The notes under the pieces are model-generated. The model worked only from the letters and a program-made list of their open reading frames with translations, had not been told where the DNA came from and did not search any database. 55,529 nt of DNA from an uncultured Bacteroidales bacterium (GTDB taxonomy: Bacteria > Bacteroidota > Bacteroidia > Bacteroidales > Muribaculaceae). Below, piece by piece: positions 33,488 to 42,298 of the stretch. How positions within the stretch are numbered: the first letter of the stretch is position 1; every line of letters starts with the position of its first letter. The stretch covers positions 1 to 55,529 of the forward strand of contig CAMGBT010000006.1 of NCBI GenBank assembly GCA_946011725.1, written 5' to 3'. The translations under genes and the position numbers were made by a program.

Positions 33488-33548
33488 TGTATATAAGTAG
33501 GGACGCGGCCTGCCACGTCTGCGTCAACATACACATAATCAGGCTATT
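33488..33548. repeat. 61-bp dispersed repeat, copy 1
   Basis: It starts TGTATATAAGTAGGGACGCG and ends AATCAGGCTATT. It matches 47283-47343 at 56 of 61 positions, and all five differences are transitions. The core GGACGCGG/CCGCGTCC hairpin (4-nt loop) is perfect in copy 2 and has one mismatch here. It ends where the DUF234 fragment begins. Confidence 0.8.
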
Positions 33549-33806
33549 TTTAGACAGAAGCTGATGGAAGAAGGCGGCTACCGCCACATAGGCTCTTGGT
33601 GGAAAGCACGTGCCGGCAAAGCGGCCAATGAGATTGACATCGTGGCTCTGCGCACCGACGGTCACTCGGCATTGGTGGCCGAAGTGAAACGCAACGCGGT
33701 CAACTACCGCCCGGAGGCGTTCATGGTCAAAGTGGAACACATGCGCACCAAGGTGCTCGCCGGCTACGACATCGATGCCCGCTTGCTCACTATGGAGCAG
33801 ATGTAA
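33549..33806 (+). pseudogene. C-terminal fragment of a DUF234-type AAA ATPase
   Basis: About 85 residues in frame (FRQKLMEEGGYRHIGSWW, then NEIDIVALRTDG and VAEVKRNAV). This is the C-terminal PD-(D/E)xK-like part of the DUF234 AAA ATPases that are multicopy in Bacteroidales; intact proteins are several hundred residues longer. The nuclease-like Asp and Glu-Val-Lys motif are still there, but the ATPase part is missing and the frame begins at the edge of the 61-bp repeat. An ATG at 33564 could start an 80-residue product. Best read as a relic. Confidence 0.7.
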
Positions 33807-33820
33807 CTGTTGCGCTGATA

Positions 33821-33865
33821 ACGAATTAGCCCGATTGGCTGATAGAGCAATCGGGCTAATTTCGT
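33821..33865. terminator. Long-stem terminator between convergent genes
   Basis: ACGAATTAGCCCGATTG (33821-33837) pairs with CAATCGGGCTAATTTCGT (33848-33865), with one bulge and a 10-nt loop. It lies between the DUF234 fragment and the CotH gene. No long T run flanks it. Confidence 0.65.
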
Positions 33866-33879
33866 GCTGTGGGGGGAGG

Positions 33880-35619
33880 TTAGCGAATGGAGAGCTTGCG
33901 GCCGTTGATGAGATAGAGGCCGGCGGGGAGGGTGAGGGTGGCGGGGGTGTTGGCGGTTAGGGCGATGGTGCGGGTGCGGCCGAGCATGTCGGCGATGGTC
34001 ACGGTGGTTGATTCGGCACCGGTGAGGGTGACTTGGCGGCCGTTGATGCGCATTTGCACGGCTTGGTCTGCGGCTATGGTGGGGTTGCCGCTGTATAAGC
34101 CGTCGCCGTTGTAGATGCCGCCTTCGACGAATGTGAAGTCTTTAGTTTGGTTGCCGGCTTCTACGCCTGAGCCGCCGTTGCCGAAGATGATGCCTACGTT
34201 GTCGGCGGGCAGGTTAGGCCAATCGAAGTTGATTTGCCACATGCCGTCCTCGCGCAGAGAGGCGCGGGTGCCGGGCCAGCCGCCGAGCGGCGTTTCGGTG
34301 AAGCCGTTGCCGTTGTTGTACCACATGAACACATAGACTTGTTCCCAGCCGGGGGTGTTGATGAAGTAGGCATTATGCTCGCCCACGGGGATGGGGTCGC
34401 CATCGCCCCATTGAGAGTTGAGCCAAGAGATGGCGCGTGTGATGCGGGCTTTGACGCGGGCTACGTCGGAGGAGAAGTCGCTGTTGCCGTACTGCCTCCA
34501 GCGGTCGGCATCGTTGACGGCTGCTTGCGACACGGTGTTAGAGAAGTTGTCGACGAAGGCCATCAGTTGGTCGTTGAGGGTGGGGTAGATTTCTTGCCAC
34601 ACTTCTTTGACTACTTCGATGAAATGGGGGTGGCGGCATGCTTGCGCAATCCACACGTTGTGCCAAGTGCGGTCTTGGTAGATGAATCGCCACTTGTCTT
34701 CGGTGAAAGAGTTGCCGAAGTCCCATACGGGGCCGAACTGCCACTTGCCGTCGCCTTGATCCTTGTAGAGGTAGCAGCTGCCGTGGAAGCTCTCGTAGTC
34801 GTCGAGGACTTCCTGCACGATGTAGTAGCGTGCCAGGGAGTATACGTCCACGTAGTCTTCCCAAGTGTTGTCGTTAAGGTCTTCGCGGTACAGGGCGTCG
34901 TTGATGAGTGTCATTTGGTTGGTGAGGTACTCTTCTTGTTCGGGCGAGAGTACTTCGGGGGTCTTGTATGTGAACCAGATGGCGTAGCCGTCGGTGTTGT
35001 GCTCGATGACAGTGACGTGGGGGTCGGTGTCGTAGTTGTCGATTTCCACGAGCCATCCGCCGGTGATTTGGGCGGGGTCGGTGGCTTCGTCGGGTTGTTC
35101 TACGATGTTGACGCGGTCTTTGTCCACGCGGATGGTTTCGGTGAGGAAGTAGAGGCCGATGTATTCGCCGTTGAGCACCACTTCCACGGGGCGCTGAGAA
35201 GGTGCCCAGGGCAGGCCGGCGAGGTCGCTCATGTAGTAACCCACGGGGTTGCGCAGGAAGCCGTCGGTGTCATCGGCGGCGGCCATCAGGGCAAAGTGCT
35301 TGCTTTTTTTCATGCCCATGAAGGCTTGTTTGGAGTCGAATTTGAGACGGTAGGGCTTTTTGTCGAAGCCCACCCAGGTCCAGTTGCCGCGGCCTTTGAT
35401 TTGCAGCACCAGAGGGGCATCGACCGAGCCGACGGATTCGTAACCGTCGAGGCCGAGGGCGTCGAGGTAAGCGGTGGCGGTGATGTAGTCTTCTTTGGAA
35501 GTGATGGCTTGGCCGTTGTCGGTGTTGATGTACAATACCGGTAACGTGCCGCTGTAGGTGGCTGCATAGCTGCACAGATATGCAACTACGGCGATTAGTA
35601 AGAGTGAAAAGCGTTTCAT
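33880..35619 (-). CDS. Secreted CotH-kinase protein with starch-binding module
   Basis: A 579-residue exported protein, started at ATG 35619 (signal MKRFSLLLIAVVAYLCSYA). The CotH domain (about 60-400) has RGNWTWVGFDKKPYRLKFD, NGEYIGLYFLTETIRVD and the catalytic-type motif FGPVWDFGNSF. CotH proteins are atypical secreted protein kinases. A CBM26-like module follows (about 415-510; AYFINTPGWEQVYVFMWYN, ETPLGGWPG), which binds starch-type glucans. The end, LTLPAGLYLINGRKLSIR, resembles a type IX sorting tail. The gene has its own promoter. The likely place is the cell surface; the substrate is unknown. Confidence 0.88.
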   Translation of the reverse strand: MKRFSLLLIAVVAYLCSYAATYSGTLPVLYINTDNGQAITSKEDYITATAYLDALGLDGYESVGSVDAPLVLQIKGRGNWTWVGFDKKPYRLKFDSKQAFMGMKKSKHFALMAAADDTDGFLRNPVGYYMSDLAGLPWAPSQRPVEVVLNGEYIGLYFLTETIRVDKDRVNIVEQPDEATDPAQITGGWLVEIDNYDTDPHVTVIEHNTDGYAIWFTYKTPEVLSPEQEEYLTNQMTLINDALYREDLNDNTWEDYVDVYSLARYYIVQEVLDDYESFHGSCYLYKDQGDGKWQFGPVWDFGNSFTEDKWRFIYQDRTWHNVWIAQACRHPHFIEVVKEVWQEIYPTLNDQLMAFVDNFSNTVSQAAVNDADRWRQYGNSDFSSDVARVKARITRAISWLNSQWGDGDPIPVGEHNAYFINTPGWEQVYVFMWYNNGNGFTETPLGGWPGTRASLREDGMWQINFDWPNLPADNVGIIFGNGGSGVEAGNQTKDFTFVEGGIYNGDGLYSGNPTIAADQAVQMRINGRQVTLTGAESTTVTIADMLGRTRTIALTANTPATLTLPAGLYLINGRKLSIR

Positions 35620-35661
35620 GATACTGGATAGTGATAGTAGTATGACGTTAAGAATTTGTTG

Positions 35662-35693
35662 CAAAGTTACAAATTTTTGTCAAAATGTCCAAA
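35662..35693 (-). promoter_or_regulatory. Promoter of the CotH gene (TTTG-N20-TAACTTTG)
   Basis: -33 TTTG at 35693-35690, 20-nt spacer, -7 TAACTTTG at 35669-35662, leader of about 38 nt to the ATG at 35619. Both boxes are perfect. Confidence 0.78.
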
Positions 35694-35775
35694 CTTTATG
35701 AAATATTATTTAAGTTTATACGTTTTTACACATAGATAACCCATTTCATCATTGCTCAATCATCACATCGATTGA

Positions 35776-36423
35776 ATGACAAACACAGACCTTTACAGCC
35801 GTTACATATGGCTGATTGAATTGATATACCGCTGCGATGGTATCTCGCGCGCCCAAATCAATGCCGCATGGGCGCAATCGCACCTCAACGTGCTCGGAGA
35901 AACGGAAATCCCCGAGCGCACGTTTCATCGCTATAAAATTGCCATCAAACAGCTTTTCGGCATCGAAATCTACAGCAGCCGAAAGGAAGTTAGCTCGTAC
36001 CATATCCGCGATGTGGAGCGGGTGATGGCCGATCCGGAGATGTATTGGTTGCTGCACTCGTGTGTGATCGGCAACTTTCTGCGGCAGTACAAGCATCTGC
36101 GTCACCGCATCCTTTTGGAGCGGGTGACCGGCGGCCGTGAGTATTTGGCGACGGTTACGGAAGCGATGCGCGCCGACTGCACGTTGGTGATAGAATACCC
36201 CGACACGCCCATGTCCACCTACACCATGGTGGAGGTGGAGCCGTACTTTATCAAGCTCAACCACAGCCGCTGGTTCTTGGTAGGGCGCAACGTGTCCACC
36301 GGCTGCGTGGCCACCTACTCGATGGCGAAGGTGCGCTCGCTGCGCTGCACCGGCCGCACCTTCGTGCTGCCGGCCGACTTCAACGCGGCCACCTACCCGG
36401 CCGCCGACGACTGCGAGGCGTAA
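35776..36423 (+). CDS. WYL-domain transcriptional regulator, short form
   Basis: A 215-residue protein. The N-terminal winged-helix region (about 1-70; LYSRYIWLIELIYRCDGISR, ERTFHRYKIAIKQLFGIEI) is followed by a WYL domain (about 115-205; VEVEPYFIKLNHSRWFLVGR, ATYSMAKVRSL). WYL proteins sense nucleotides or other ligands and control defence or stress genes. Most family members near this type run to about 300 residues with a C-terminal WCX extension that is missing here; the frame stops soon after LPADFNAATYP. It is divergent from the CotH gene. Could be truncated, could be a natural short form. Confidence 0.82.
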   Translation: MTNTDLYSRYIWLIELIYRCDGISRAQINAAWAQSHLNVLGETEIPERTFHRYKIAIKQLFGIEIYSSRKEVSSYHIRDVERVMADPEMYWLLHSCVIGNFLRQYKHLRHRILLERVTGGREYLATVTEAMRADCTLVIEYPDTPMSTYTMVEVEPYFIKLNHSRWFLVGRNVSTGCVATYSMAKVRSLRCTGRTFVLPADFNAATYPAADDCEA

Positions 36424-36542
36424 GCGCCGTCCACAGGCACGGCGCGCCTGCGGGGGCTTCGCTAAAGCTCAGAGCCGATAACAAAAAAGCGGGCGTGCGG
36501 CGCAGGCTGGCGGCGCGGTGGTGCGTAGGCGGGCGGCGCGGA

Positions 36543-36591
36543 GCTTTTTTGCACCCGCGCCGAGCTCTTGCTCGGCCGGTGCTCGGCCGGT
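36543..36591 (-). repeat. Dispersed palindromic repeat (copy B) with tandem duplication
   Basis: On the minus strand 36577-36543 reads GGCCGAGCAAGAGCTCGG then GCGGGTGCAAAAAAGC, the same element as at 2006 and 47219. The 11-base unit GCTCGGCCGGT is duplicated in tandem at 36570-36591. It lies in the 198-base gap between the converging WYL and DUF695 genes. Confidence 0.7.
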
Positions 36592-36621
36592 GCGCGGTGG
36601 GCGCGCCGGCGCGGCGGGGGG

Positions 36622-37056
36622 TTAGGCTTGGATTTCGAGTTGGGACATTTCGGTGTAGGCGGCCCAAGTGGGGTCGTTTTCGGCGGTGATTATTCGGGGG
36701 AGGGTGGGGAGGTCGGCCAGGGCTTGGTTGAGTTTCTTTTGGAAGATGTGGGTGGAGAGGGTGTAGAATACCCAAGTGCGTTCGCCTGCTCCGGTGAAGA
36801 TGCCGGTGATGACGGCCACGGGGTCGGCTGCCAACACTTCGGCTAATGCGTCGGTGGCTTGGCCCATGAGCTCGGCGTCGTGGTCGTTGGGCATGCCGGC
36901 ATCGGGCGCATCGGAATAGATCCATTGGATTTCGATGCGGATTGAGAAGCGCGGGTTGGCGCGGAATGATTGGATGTCGCGTCGACCGGACACCATAATG
37001 AGACGGCCGTCGTCGCTTTCGGCGGGGGCGGTCCACCAGTCGTTGGATTCAGCCAT
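36622..37056 (-). CDS. DUF695-type cytoplasmic protein
   Basis: A 144-residue protein started at ATG 37056 (MAESNDWWTAPAESDDGRL). The pattern FRANPRFSIRIEIQWIYSD, a DHDAELMGQATDALAEVL helix and VITGIFTGAGERTWVFYT match DUF695, a family of unknown function that I recognise by pattern only. It has no signal peptide and no membrane segment. It lies just after the RNase P RNA gene on the same strand. Confidence 0.75.
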   Translation of the reverse strand: MAESNDWWTAPAESDDGRLIMVSGRRDIQSFRANPRFSIRIEIQWIYSDAPDAGMPNDHDAELMGQATDALAEVLAADPVAVITGIFTGAGERTWVFYTLSTHIFQKKLNQALADLPTLPRIITAENDPTWAAYTEMSQLEIQA

Positions 37057-37076
37057 AGATTTATATGTAATAAAAA

Positions 37077-37468
37077 CACAGAAGGCGGAGCCTACCGGGG
37101 GCGGGGTATAAGCCGGGTTATGTGGCGCGGGCAGTATCGCTGAGAGCGACACGCCCGTCGTCGTTCGTCATTTATCTGCGCAGTCTACCCCCCGACAATG
37201 GGCGAGCAACCCTTAAATGCCGGTATACTTGACCTTGCAACCCAAAAGGAGTGCGGCACGCCATATCGCTGTGGCGTCCGGTGGGCTCTTACCCCGCCTT
37301 TTCACCCTTGCCGCTGTGGCGGCGGTTGTTTTCTGTCACTCTACTCTGACGTTTCCGCCGGCTCCCCGAAGGGAGTTTGGTGCTCTGTGTTGCCCGGACT
37401 TTCCTCCTACCGCTCACGAGGTCGGTAGGCGACGAACTCCTCGCCCCGGAGGCTCGGTCTTCTGTGTG
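37077..37468 (-). ncRNA. rnpB: RNase P RNA (class A)
   Basis: About 390 nt. On the minus strand it contains the conserved AGGAAAGTCCGGGCA (near 37390-37407) and ends with ACCCGGCTTAT (about 37110-37120). The P1 stem closes the molecule: CACACAGAAGACCGAGCC at the 5' end (37468-37451) against GGCTCCGCCTTCTGTG at the 3' end (37092-37077). It is the catalytic RNA that matures tRNA 5' ends. The 5' end starts only 23 bases after the lpxA stop. Short plus-strand frames across it are spurious. Confidence 0.95.
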
Positions 37469-37491
37469 ATAAGTTAAAGAGCGATGTGCGG

Positions 37492-38268
37492 TTAGCAGTA
37501 ACCGCGGATGATGCCGCGACGGGAGTTACGCACGAAGTCGATGATTGCGTCGCGTTCGGGTGATTGCGGCACGGATTCTTCGATGCGGCGCACGGCGTCG
37601 CTGACGTTGAGGTTATGCTGGTAAATGTAGCGGTATACGTCTTGGATTGCGGCGATGGTTTCGTTTGAGAAACCGCGACGGCGCAGGCCCACGGAGTTGA
37701 TACCGGTGTAGGCCACCGGTTCGCGAGCGGCTTTGACGTAGGGGGGCACGTCTTTGCCGATGCGTGAGCCGCCTTGCACCATAACGTGAGCGCCGATGTG
37801 GCAGAATTGGTGCACGAGGGTGCCGCCGCCGATTACGGCGCAGTCGTCCACTACCACTTCGCCGGCGAGCTGTGTGGCGTTGGAGATGATGACGTTGTTG
37901 CCGACGATGGCGTCGTGAGCCACGTGTGAGTAAGCCATGATGAGGCAGTTGTTGCCCACCACGGTGCGACCGCGGGCGTCGGTGCCGCGGTTAACGGTGA
38001 CGCATTCGCGCAGGGTGGTGTTGTCGCCCACGATGGCGAGGGTTTCTTCACCGTGGAATTTGAGGTCTTGGGGTATGGCGCTAACTACCGCATTGGGGAA
38101 TATGCGGCAGTTGCGACCTATGCGAGCACCCCATAGGATGACGGCCCCCGACATAATGTGGGTGCCTTCGCCGATTTCGACGTTATCATCGATTGTCACG
38201 AACGGGTCGATGATAACGCCTTCGGCTATCTTGGCGTTGGGATGTATTGATGCTAAGGGTTGATTCAT
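37492..38268 (-). CDS. lpxA: UDP-GlcNAc acyltransferase LpxA
   Basis: A 258-residue hexapeptide-repeat (left-handed beta-helix) enzyme. It adds a hydroxyacyl chain from ACP to UDP-GlcNAc, the first step of lipid A synthesis. The catalytic His is in YSHVAHDAIVGNN; the motif GGGTLVHQFCHIG and the C-terminal helical part (GLRRRGFSNETI) are typical. Length is normal. It follows lpxC-fabZ by 9 nt in the lpxD-lpxC/fabZ-lpxA unit. Confidence 0.97.
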   Translation of the reverse strand: MNQPLASIHPNAKIAEGVIIDPFVTIDDNVEIGEGTHIMSGAVILWGARIGRNCRIFPNAVVSAIPQDLKFHGEETLAIVGDNTTLRECVTVNRGTDARGRTVVGNNCLIMAYSHVAHDAIVGNNVIISNATQLAGEVVVDDCAVIGGGTLVHQFCHIGAHVMVQGGSRIGKDVPPYVKAAREPVAYTGINSVGLRRRGFSNETIAAIQDVYRYIYQHNLNVSDAVRRIEESVPQSPERDAIIDFVRNSRRGIIRGYC

Positions 38269-38277
38269 GTCAATATA

Positions 38278-39660
38278 TTACTTGTTCTTGATTATTTGGG
38301 CCATAAATTCGCACTCGCACACGATTTTTTCGCCCACGAATGCGCGGCCTTTCATCACGGCGCATCCGCGGCGCATTTCGGTGAGGAACGACACGTGGAA
38401 GATGAGGGTGTCGCCGGGTACGACCTTTTGGCGGAATTTTACGTTATCGATTTTCATGAAGTAGGTGGAGTAGCGTTCGGCTTCTTCAACGGTGCCGAGC
38501 ACCAGCAGGCCGCCGGTTTGAGCCATGGCTTCGATCAGGAGCACACCGGGCATCACGGGTTCTTGGGGGAAGTGGCCTTGGAAGAAGGGTTCGTTGGTAG
38601 TGACGTTCTTCACGCCCACGATGTATTGGGGGGCTACTTCGATGATTTTGTCGACCAGCAGGAAGGGGTAACGGTGGGGCAACTTGGTGCGAATCACGTT
38701 GTTATCCATGATAGGCTCCTTGTTGGGGTCGTATACGGGGCACTGGATGTCTTGGCGCTTGATGTCGCGGCGGATGTCCTTGGCCATGGCGGTGTTGATG
38801 CCGTGGCCGGGCTTGGTGGCGATGATTTTGCCTTTGAGGGGGCGGCCGATGAGGGCGATGTCGCCGATGACGTCGAGGAGCTTGTGGCGAGCGGGCTCGT
38901 TTTCAAACTGCAGGGGATCGGGGTTGATGTATCCGTAGGTGTCGAGGGTGGGGCACTCTACACCTACCAAGTCGGCGATGGCTTGGAGTTGCTCATGGCC
39001 GATGGGGCTGTCGTAGATTACGATAGCGTTGTCCAAGTCGCCGCCTTTGATGAGGCCGGCTTGGAGCAGCGGTTGAATCTCGCGCACGAAAACAAATGTA
39101 CGCGCGGGCGCGATTTCATTGGCGAATTCGGCCACGTGCTCCATCGAGGCGTATTGGTTGGCCAATACGGGCGAGTGGAAGTTGACTTTGACTTCGACGG
39201 AGAACTCGTCGTCGGGGAGGATGATGATTTTCGAGCCGGATTCTTCATCGACCACTTCGAGTTTGTGCTTGACTACATAGAACTCGCGCTCGCCTTTGAG
39301 CTCAACGATGCCGGCGGCTTCGATTGCTTCCACGAAGGGGCTTGCGCTGCCGTTGATGATGGGCAGCTCGGGGCCGTTGACCTTGATCAGGCAGTTGTCC
39401 ACGCCGAGGGAGTAGAGGGCGGCGAGGGCGTGCTCAATGGTGCTGACTTTCACCTCACCGCGAGCGAGGACGGTGCCGCGGTTGGTGGCTACCACGTTCT
39501 CGGCCAGGCAGTCCAGGATGGGCTGGCCTTCAAGGTCGGTGCGTTGGATTTTGTATCCGTGGTTTTCTGCGGCGGGACAGAATTCGGCGGTGATTTGGCA
39601 TCCGGAGTGCAGGCCTTTACCGGAGAGGGTGAAAGAGCCGGCGAGAGTTGTTTGTTTCAT
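38278..39660 (-). CDS. lpxC-fabZ: Fused LpxC deacetylase / FabZ dehydratase
   Basis: A 460-residue bifunctional protein. Residues about 1-305 are LpxC, the zinc deacetylase that commits UDP-acyl-GlcNAc to lipid A, with zinc/active-site motifs TIEHALAAL and RHKLLDVIGD. Residues about 320-460 are FabZ, the 3-hydroxyacyl-ACP dehydratase, with LPHRYPFLLVDKI and the catalytic GHFPQEPVMPGVLLIEAMAQ. The fusion is known in Bacteroidota and supports the taxonomic call. It joins supply of acyl-ACP to lipid A synthesis. 17 nt after lpxD. Confidence 0.97.
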   Translation of the reverse strand: MKQTTLAGSFTLSGKGLHSGCQITAEFCPAAENHGYKIQRTDLEGQPILDCLAENVVATNRGTVLARGEVKVSTIEHALAALYSLGVDNCLIKVNGPELPIINGSASPFVEAIEAAGIVELKGEREFYVVKHKLEVVDEESGSKIIILPDDEFSVEVKVNFHSPVLANQYASMEHVAEFANEIAPARTFVFVREIQPLLQAGLIKGGDLDNAIVIYDSPIGHEQLQAIADLVGVECPTLDTYGYINPDPLQFENEPARHKLLDVIGDIALIGRPLKGKIIATKPGHGINTAMAKDIRRDIKRQDIQCPVYDPNKEPIMDNNVIRTKLPHRYPFLLVDKIIEVAPQYIVGVKNVTTNEPFFQGHFPQEPVMPGVLLIEAMAQTGGLLVLGTVEEAERYSTYFMKIDNVKFRQKVVPGDTLIFHVSFLTEMRRGCAVMKGRAFVGEKIVCECEFMAQIIKNK

Positions 39661-39677
39661 ATCGGGAGGTTGTTTTA

Positions 39678-40709
39678 TTATTGCGGATTATTGATGACTT
39701 TTTCGATTGCGGCCACGCGCGCGAAAAGGTCGGCGAGGCGTTTGGTGTATACAACTTGGCGGGCGAAGTCGCGCTCGGGCACGGCGGGCGAACCGAGCAC
39801 GCGGGAGTTGGGTGCAACGCTGTTGGGCACGCCGGATTGAGCGCCGAATTTGGAGCCGTCGCCCACGGTGATGTGGCCGGCGAAACCCACTTGGCCGCCT
39901 ACCATGCAGTTGGCGCCGATATGGGTGCTGCCGGCGATGCCTACTTGGGCGGCCATTACGGTGTTGCGACCGATGACGGTGTTGTGGCCGGCTTGGATGA
40001 GGTTGTCGAGCTTGGCGCCTTGTTCGATGACGGTGGCGCCCATTGTGGCGCGGTCCACAGTGGTATTGGCGCCGATTTCCACGTCGTCATGGATTTCGAC
40101 GATGCCGATCTGGGGAATCTTGCTGTAGGAACCGTCGGCTGTGGGAGCGAAGCCGAAGCCGTCGGCGCCGATTACTGCGCCGGCATGGATGATGCAGCGG
40201 GCGCCGATGCGGCAGCCGTGGTAGATGCGGGCACCGGGATAGACCACGGTGTTTTCGCCGAGGGTGACGCCCGGACCGATGTAGGCTTGCGGGTACACCT
40301 TCACGCCGCTTCCCAAGCGGCAGCCGGTGCCGATGTAGGCGAACGCGCCCACGTAAGCATCGGCGGGCAGGTCAACGTCTTCAGCCACGAACGACGGCTG
40401 CTCCACGCCTTGCAGCTGCGGAGCCATGGCCTGCTGGGCGAATTGCAGCAGTTGGGCTAAGGTGGCGTAAGGGTCGTCCACGCGGATGAGCGTGGTGCTA
40501 ACCGGTTGTTCCAACTCAAGCGAGCGCGACACTAACACGATCGATGCGTTGGTGGTATATAAATAATGATTGTATTTCGGATTGGCCAAAAATGTGATTG
40601 AGCCTTGAGTGGCCTCCTCAATTTTGGCAAAGCTGCTGACAACGGCTTGGGGGTTGCCTTCGATTGTGCCGCCAATTAAGGAGGCTATTTGTTGGGCTGA
40701 AAATTCCAT
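39678..40709 (-). CDS. lpxD: UDP-3-O-acyl-glucosamine N-acyltransferase LpxD
   Basis: A 343-residue hexapeptide enzyme that adds the second hydroxyacyl chain in lipid A synthesis. The N-terminal uridine-binding domain ([33 protein letters not shown]) precedes a long beta-helix. The catalytic His is in [11 protein letters not shown]. The C-terminus ([19 protein letters not shown]) is helical, as in the family. I start at ATG 40709; the frame to 40859 goes on in AT-rich non-coding sequence. First gene of the lpx unit. Confidence 0.96.
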   Translation of the reverse strand: MEFSAQQIASLIGGTIEGNPQAVVSSFAKIEEATQGSITFLANPKYNHYLYTTNASIVLVSRSLELEQPVSTTLIRVDDPYATLAQLLQFAQQAMAPQLQGVEQPSFVAEDVDLPADAYVGAFAYIGTGCRLGSGVKVYPQAYIGPGVTLGENTVVYPGARIYHGCRIGARCIIHAGAVIGADGFGFAPTADGSYSKIPQIGIVEIHDDVEIGANTTVDRATMGATVIEQGAKLDNLIQAGHNTVIGRNTVMAAQVGIAGSTHIGANCMVGGQVGFAGHITVGDGSKFGAQSGVPNSVAPNSRVLGSPAVPERDFARQVVYTKRLADLFARVAAIEKVINNPQ

Positions 40710-41072
40710 TTTATTTATTGCTTCTAATTTATCTTTGCAAATTTCGCAAAAAAATTTCACATACGCGCAATTTTTGCCCAAAAAAGTGCCTGTGTGTTGC
40801 TTAAATGTTAAATTATCTGCAAAAATGGCCAATATTTTCACCATTCCAGCCATAGTCAAACAATGTGGCCGCGGCTGTTTCGCACCACGAAGTGCGAATC
40901 ATCGATTTTGACGCAAAACGCAAAGGCAAAGCGCGATTTTAAGAATAATCGTTTGCATCGTACCAAGTAATACGCTAAAGAGCCGTGTGCTTGCGGCATT
41001 TTTGCGGTGGATTGGCTTGCACATATCAAGAAAGTTTTGTAACTTTGCAGCCGATTTTATAACCTATAGGAA
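40710..41072. other. Intergenic region between lpxD and panC
   Basis: 363 bases without a gene. AT-rich near lpxD, where no perfect minus-strand TAnnTTTG box is found. A hairpin TTCGCAC/GTGCGAA with a 6-nt loop lies at 40879-40898. The panC promoter is at the right end. Confidence 0.6.
41016..41047 (+). promoter_or_regulatory. panC promoter
   Basis: CTTG at 41016-41019, 20-nt spacer, TAACTTTG at 41040-41047, 25 nt before the ATG at 41073. The -33 box has one mismatch. Confidence 0.7.
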
Positions 41073-41924
41073 ATGAAAGAAATTTCTACCGTAGCGCAGC
41101 TTCGCGAAGCTGTTGCTGATGCTAAAAAAGCCGGAGCCACAGTAGGCTTGGTGCCCACCATGGGCGCATTGCATGCCGGCCACGTGTCGCTGATCGAACG
41201 CGCTCGCCGAGAGTGCGATTTCGTTGTAGTCAGCGTATTCGTTAACCCCACTCAATTCAACAATCCCGACGATTTGCGCACGTATCCGCGCACGCTCGAG
41301 GCCGACTGCGAAAAGTTGACGGCTGCGGGAGTGGACGTGGCCTTCGTGCCTTCGGTCGAAGAGATATACCCCGAACCTGACACCCGCGTGTTCGACCTCG
41401 GCCCGGTGGCCGAAGTGATGGAAGGCGCCATGCGTCCCGGCCACTTCAACGGCGTGGCGCAGATTGTGAGCAAGCTGTTCAGCTACGTGCATCCCGACCG
41501 CGCTTACTTCGGCGAGAAGGATTACCAGCAGATAGCTGTAATCCGCCGCATGGTAGAGCTGGAAGGCTTCAAGTTGGAGATCGTGCCGTGTCCCATCAAG
41601 CGGCATGACGACGGCTTGGCCATGAGCTCGCGCAACGTGCGCTTGAGCGCCGAGCAGCGCGCACAAGCTCCGGCCATCCATCGCATCCTCGCTCAAAGCG
41701 TGGAGGATGCAGTGGAGTGCCACGATATCAACGCCCTGCAGCAGCGCGTGGTCGAAGCCATCAACGCTGTGGACGGCATGGAAGTTGAGTACTATCAAAT
41801 TGTAGACGCCCTGACCCTGCAGCCGGTGGCCGCTTGGGACGGCCGGCACCCGTTGGTGGGTTGCGTGACCGTGTGGATGGGCGATGTACGCCTGATTGAC
41901 AATATCAAATACCCCAAAGCATGA
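41073..41924 (+). CDS. panC: Pantothenate synthetase PanC
   Basis: A 283-residue enzyme that joins pantoate and beta-alanine with ATP in vitamin B5/CoA synthesis. It has [15 protein letters not shown] with the HxGH nucleotide motif, [13 protein letters not shown], the GEKDYQQ motif, and the KMSKS-like MSSRNVRLS. Length is standard. Overlaps panD by four bases (ATGA), so the enzyme that makes beta-alanine and the one that uses it are translated together. Confidence 0.97.
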   Translation: MKEISTVAQLREAVADAKKAGATVGLVPTMGALHAGHVSLIERARRECDFVVVSVFVNPTQFNNPDDLRTYPRTLEADCEKLTAAGVDVAFVPSVEEIYPEPDTRVFDLGPVAEVMEGAMRPGHFNGVAQIVSKLFSYVHPDRAYFGEKDYQQIAVIRRMVELEGFKLEIVPCPIKRHDDGLAMSSRNVRLSAEQRAQAPAIHRILAQSVEDAVECHDINALQQRVVEAINAVDGMEVEYYQIVDALTLQPVAAWDGRHPLVGCVTVWMGDVRLIDNIKYPKA

Positions 41925-42268
41925 ACGTTGAAGTTCTGAAATCGAAGATTCACCGCGTCACGGTGACCGAAGCACGGTTAGACTACATCGGGTCGATCAC
42001 CATCGACCAAGACCTGCTCGACGCGGCCAACATACTCCCGGGCGAGCGCGTGTACATTGTTAATAATAATAACGGCGCGCGTCTCGACACCTACACCATA
42101 GCCGGCGAACGCGGCTCGGGTGTGATATGCCTTAACGGCGCGGCTGCGCGATTGGTGCAGCCGGGCGATGTGGTCATCATCATGGCATACGCCACCATGC
42201 CGTTCGAAGAGGCCCGCACATTCAAGCCTGCGGTTATCTTCCCCGACACCGCCACTAACCGTTTATAA
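41921..42268 (+). CDS. panD: Aspartate 1-decarboxylase PanD
   Basis: A 115-residue pyruvoyl enzyme that makes beta-alanine from aspartate. The self-cleavage site Gly24-Ser25 is in DYIGSITID, which would yield the pyruvoyl group. The motif [11 protein letters not shown] and the tail VIIMAYATM are family-like. Normal length. Coupled to panC by start/stop overlap and ends 30 nt before ffh. Confidence 0.97.
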   Translation: MNVEVLKSKIHRVTVTEARLDYIGSITIDQDLLDAANILPGERVYIVNNNNGARLDTYTIAGERGSGVICLNGAAARLVQPGDVVIIMAYATMPFEEARTFKPAVIFPDTATNRL

Positions 42269-42298
42269 TCAATTAGTAACCATCAATTTAACTGCATA

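Noticed and set aside
34234-35544. 436-residue plus-strand open frame opposite the CotH gene
   Set aside because: Antisense shadow of CotH, rich in Val, Gly and Glu with no domain.
37198-37477. Short plus-strand frames
   Set aside because: They lie within the RNase P RNA gene.
38260-39840. 526-residue plus-strand open frame opposite lpxC-fabZ
   Set aside because: It is the mirror of a well-recognised gene in GC-rich DNA; the sequence is Gly/Val/Asp-rich without any motif.
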